The notes beneath the pieces were generated by a model, which worked only from the letters and a program-made list of their open reading frames with translations, was not told the origin of the DNA and did no database searches. The position numbers and the translations under genes were made by a program. Positions 21,277-21,299 of a DNA stretch of 21,299 nucleotides are shown here, piece by piece. This DNA comes from a virus: IMG/VR virus record IMGVR_UViG_3300034375_008236, positions 1 through 21,299 of that record, one strand, 5' to 3'. Numbering within the stretch: the stretch's first letter is position 1; every line of letters starts with the position of its first letter.

Positions 21277-21299
21277 AGGCCGGGCCACCCGACCACCCG

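Noticed and set aside
1-21299. tRNA genes, CRISPR array, insertion sequences, integrase or attachment sites
   Set aside because: No cloverleaf-like sequence, spaced repeats, transposase or recombinase motifs were recognised by eye; the only direct repeats are the promoter units.

Overview
The window is a near-complete late (morphogenesis) region of a tailed bacteriophage or prophage with a long non-contractile tail (siphovirus type, class Caudoviricetes), plus the start of a divergent, probably early, gene block. The evidence is gene content and order: terminase large subunit, portal, scaffold, HK97-fold capsid, connectors, tail tube, frameshifted tail assembly chaperones, tape measure and tail-tip proteins, with no sheath or contractile baseplate gene. 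DNA is GC-rich and stop-poor in all frames, so many long antisense frames are artefacts. The host is bacterial, but nothing fixes its genus. No integrase, repressor, tRNA or CRISPR was seen, so lifestyle is open.

The minus strand, read from about 20124 down to 1, holds one tightly packed late block; most neighbours overlap at their stop and start codons. In transcription order: terminase large subunit, a 79-aa conserved-type protein, portal, a 118-aa head-associated protein, scaffold, major capsid, a 212-aa unknown, a 50-aa charged unknown, three beta-rich head or decoration proteins (256, 107 and 502 aa), an 88-aa unknown, a 254-aa head-tail connector, a 150-aa head-closure or tail-terminator protein, two HK97 gp10-like neck/tail proteins, the tail tube, a 67-aa unknown, tail assembly chaperone with a -1 frameshift extension, tape measure, a 1078-aa tail protein with a sialidase-like Asp-box propeller, a 533-aa tail hub protein, and the 5' part of a lipoprotein gene cut by the window edge.

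On the plus strand, from about 20222, are three small unknown genes (79, 85 and 101 aa). They are fed by two copies of an 89-bp element with an extended -10 promoter. The copies match in three blocks but differ in the spacers, which suggests a selected regulatory unit rather than a recent duplication. The 220-bp divergent gap between terminase and these genes also has inverted repeats that could be an operator.

Most notable: a canonical GGGAAAT slippery heptamer joining the two chaperone frames; Asp-boxes in the tail-tip protein; EF-hand-like calcium loops in the tape measure and the connector; a 12-bp perfect hairpin just after the capsid gene and two hairpins just before it, which could isolate or stabilise the capsid message; and a 50-aa gene that is easily missed. 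No entirely new kind of system is demonstrated; the repeated promoter unit and the calcium/glycan-binding-like virion features are the best leads.
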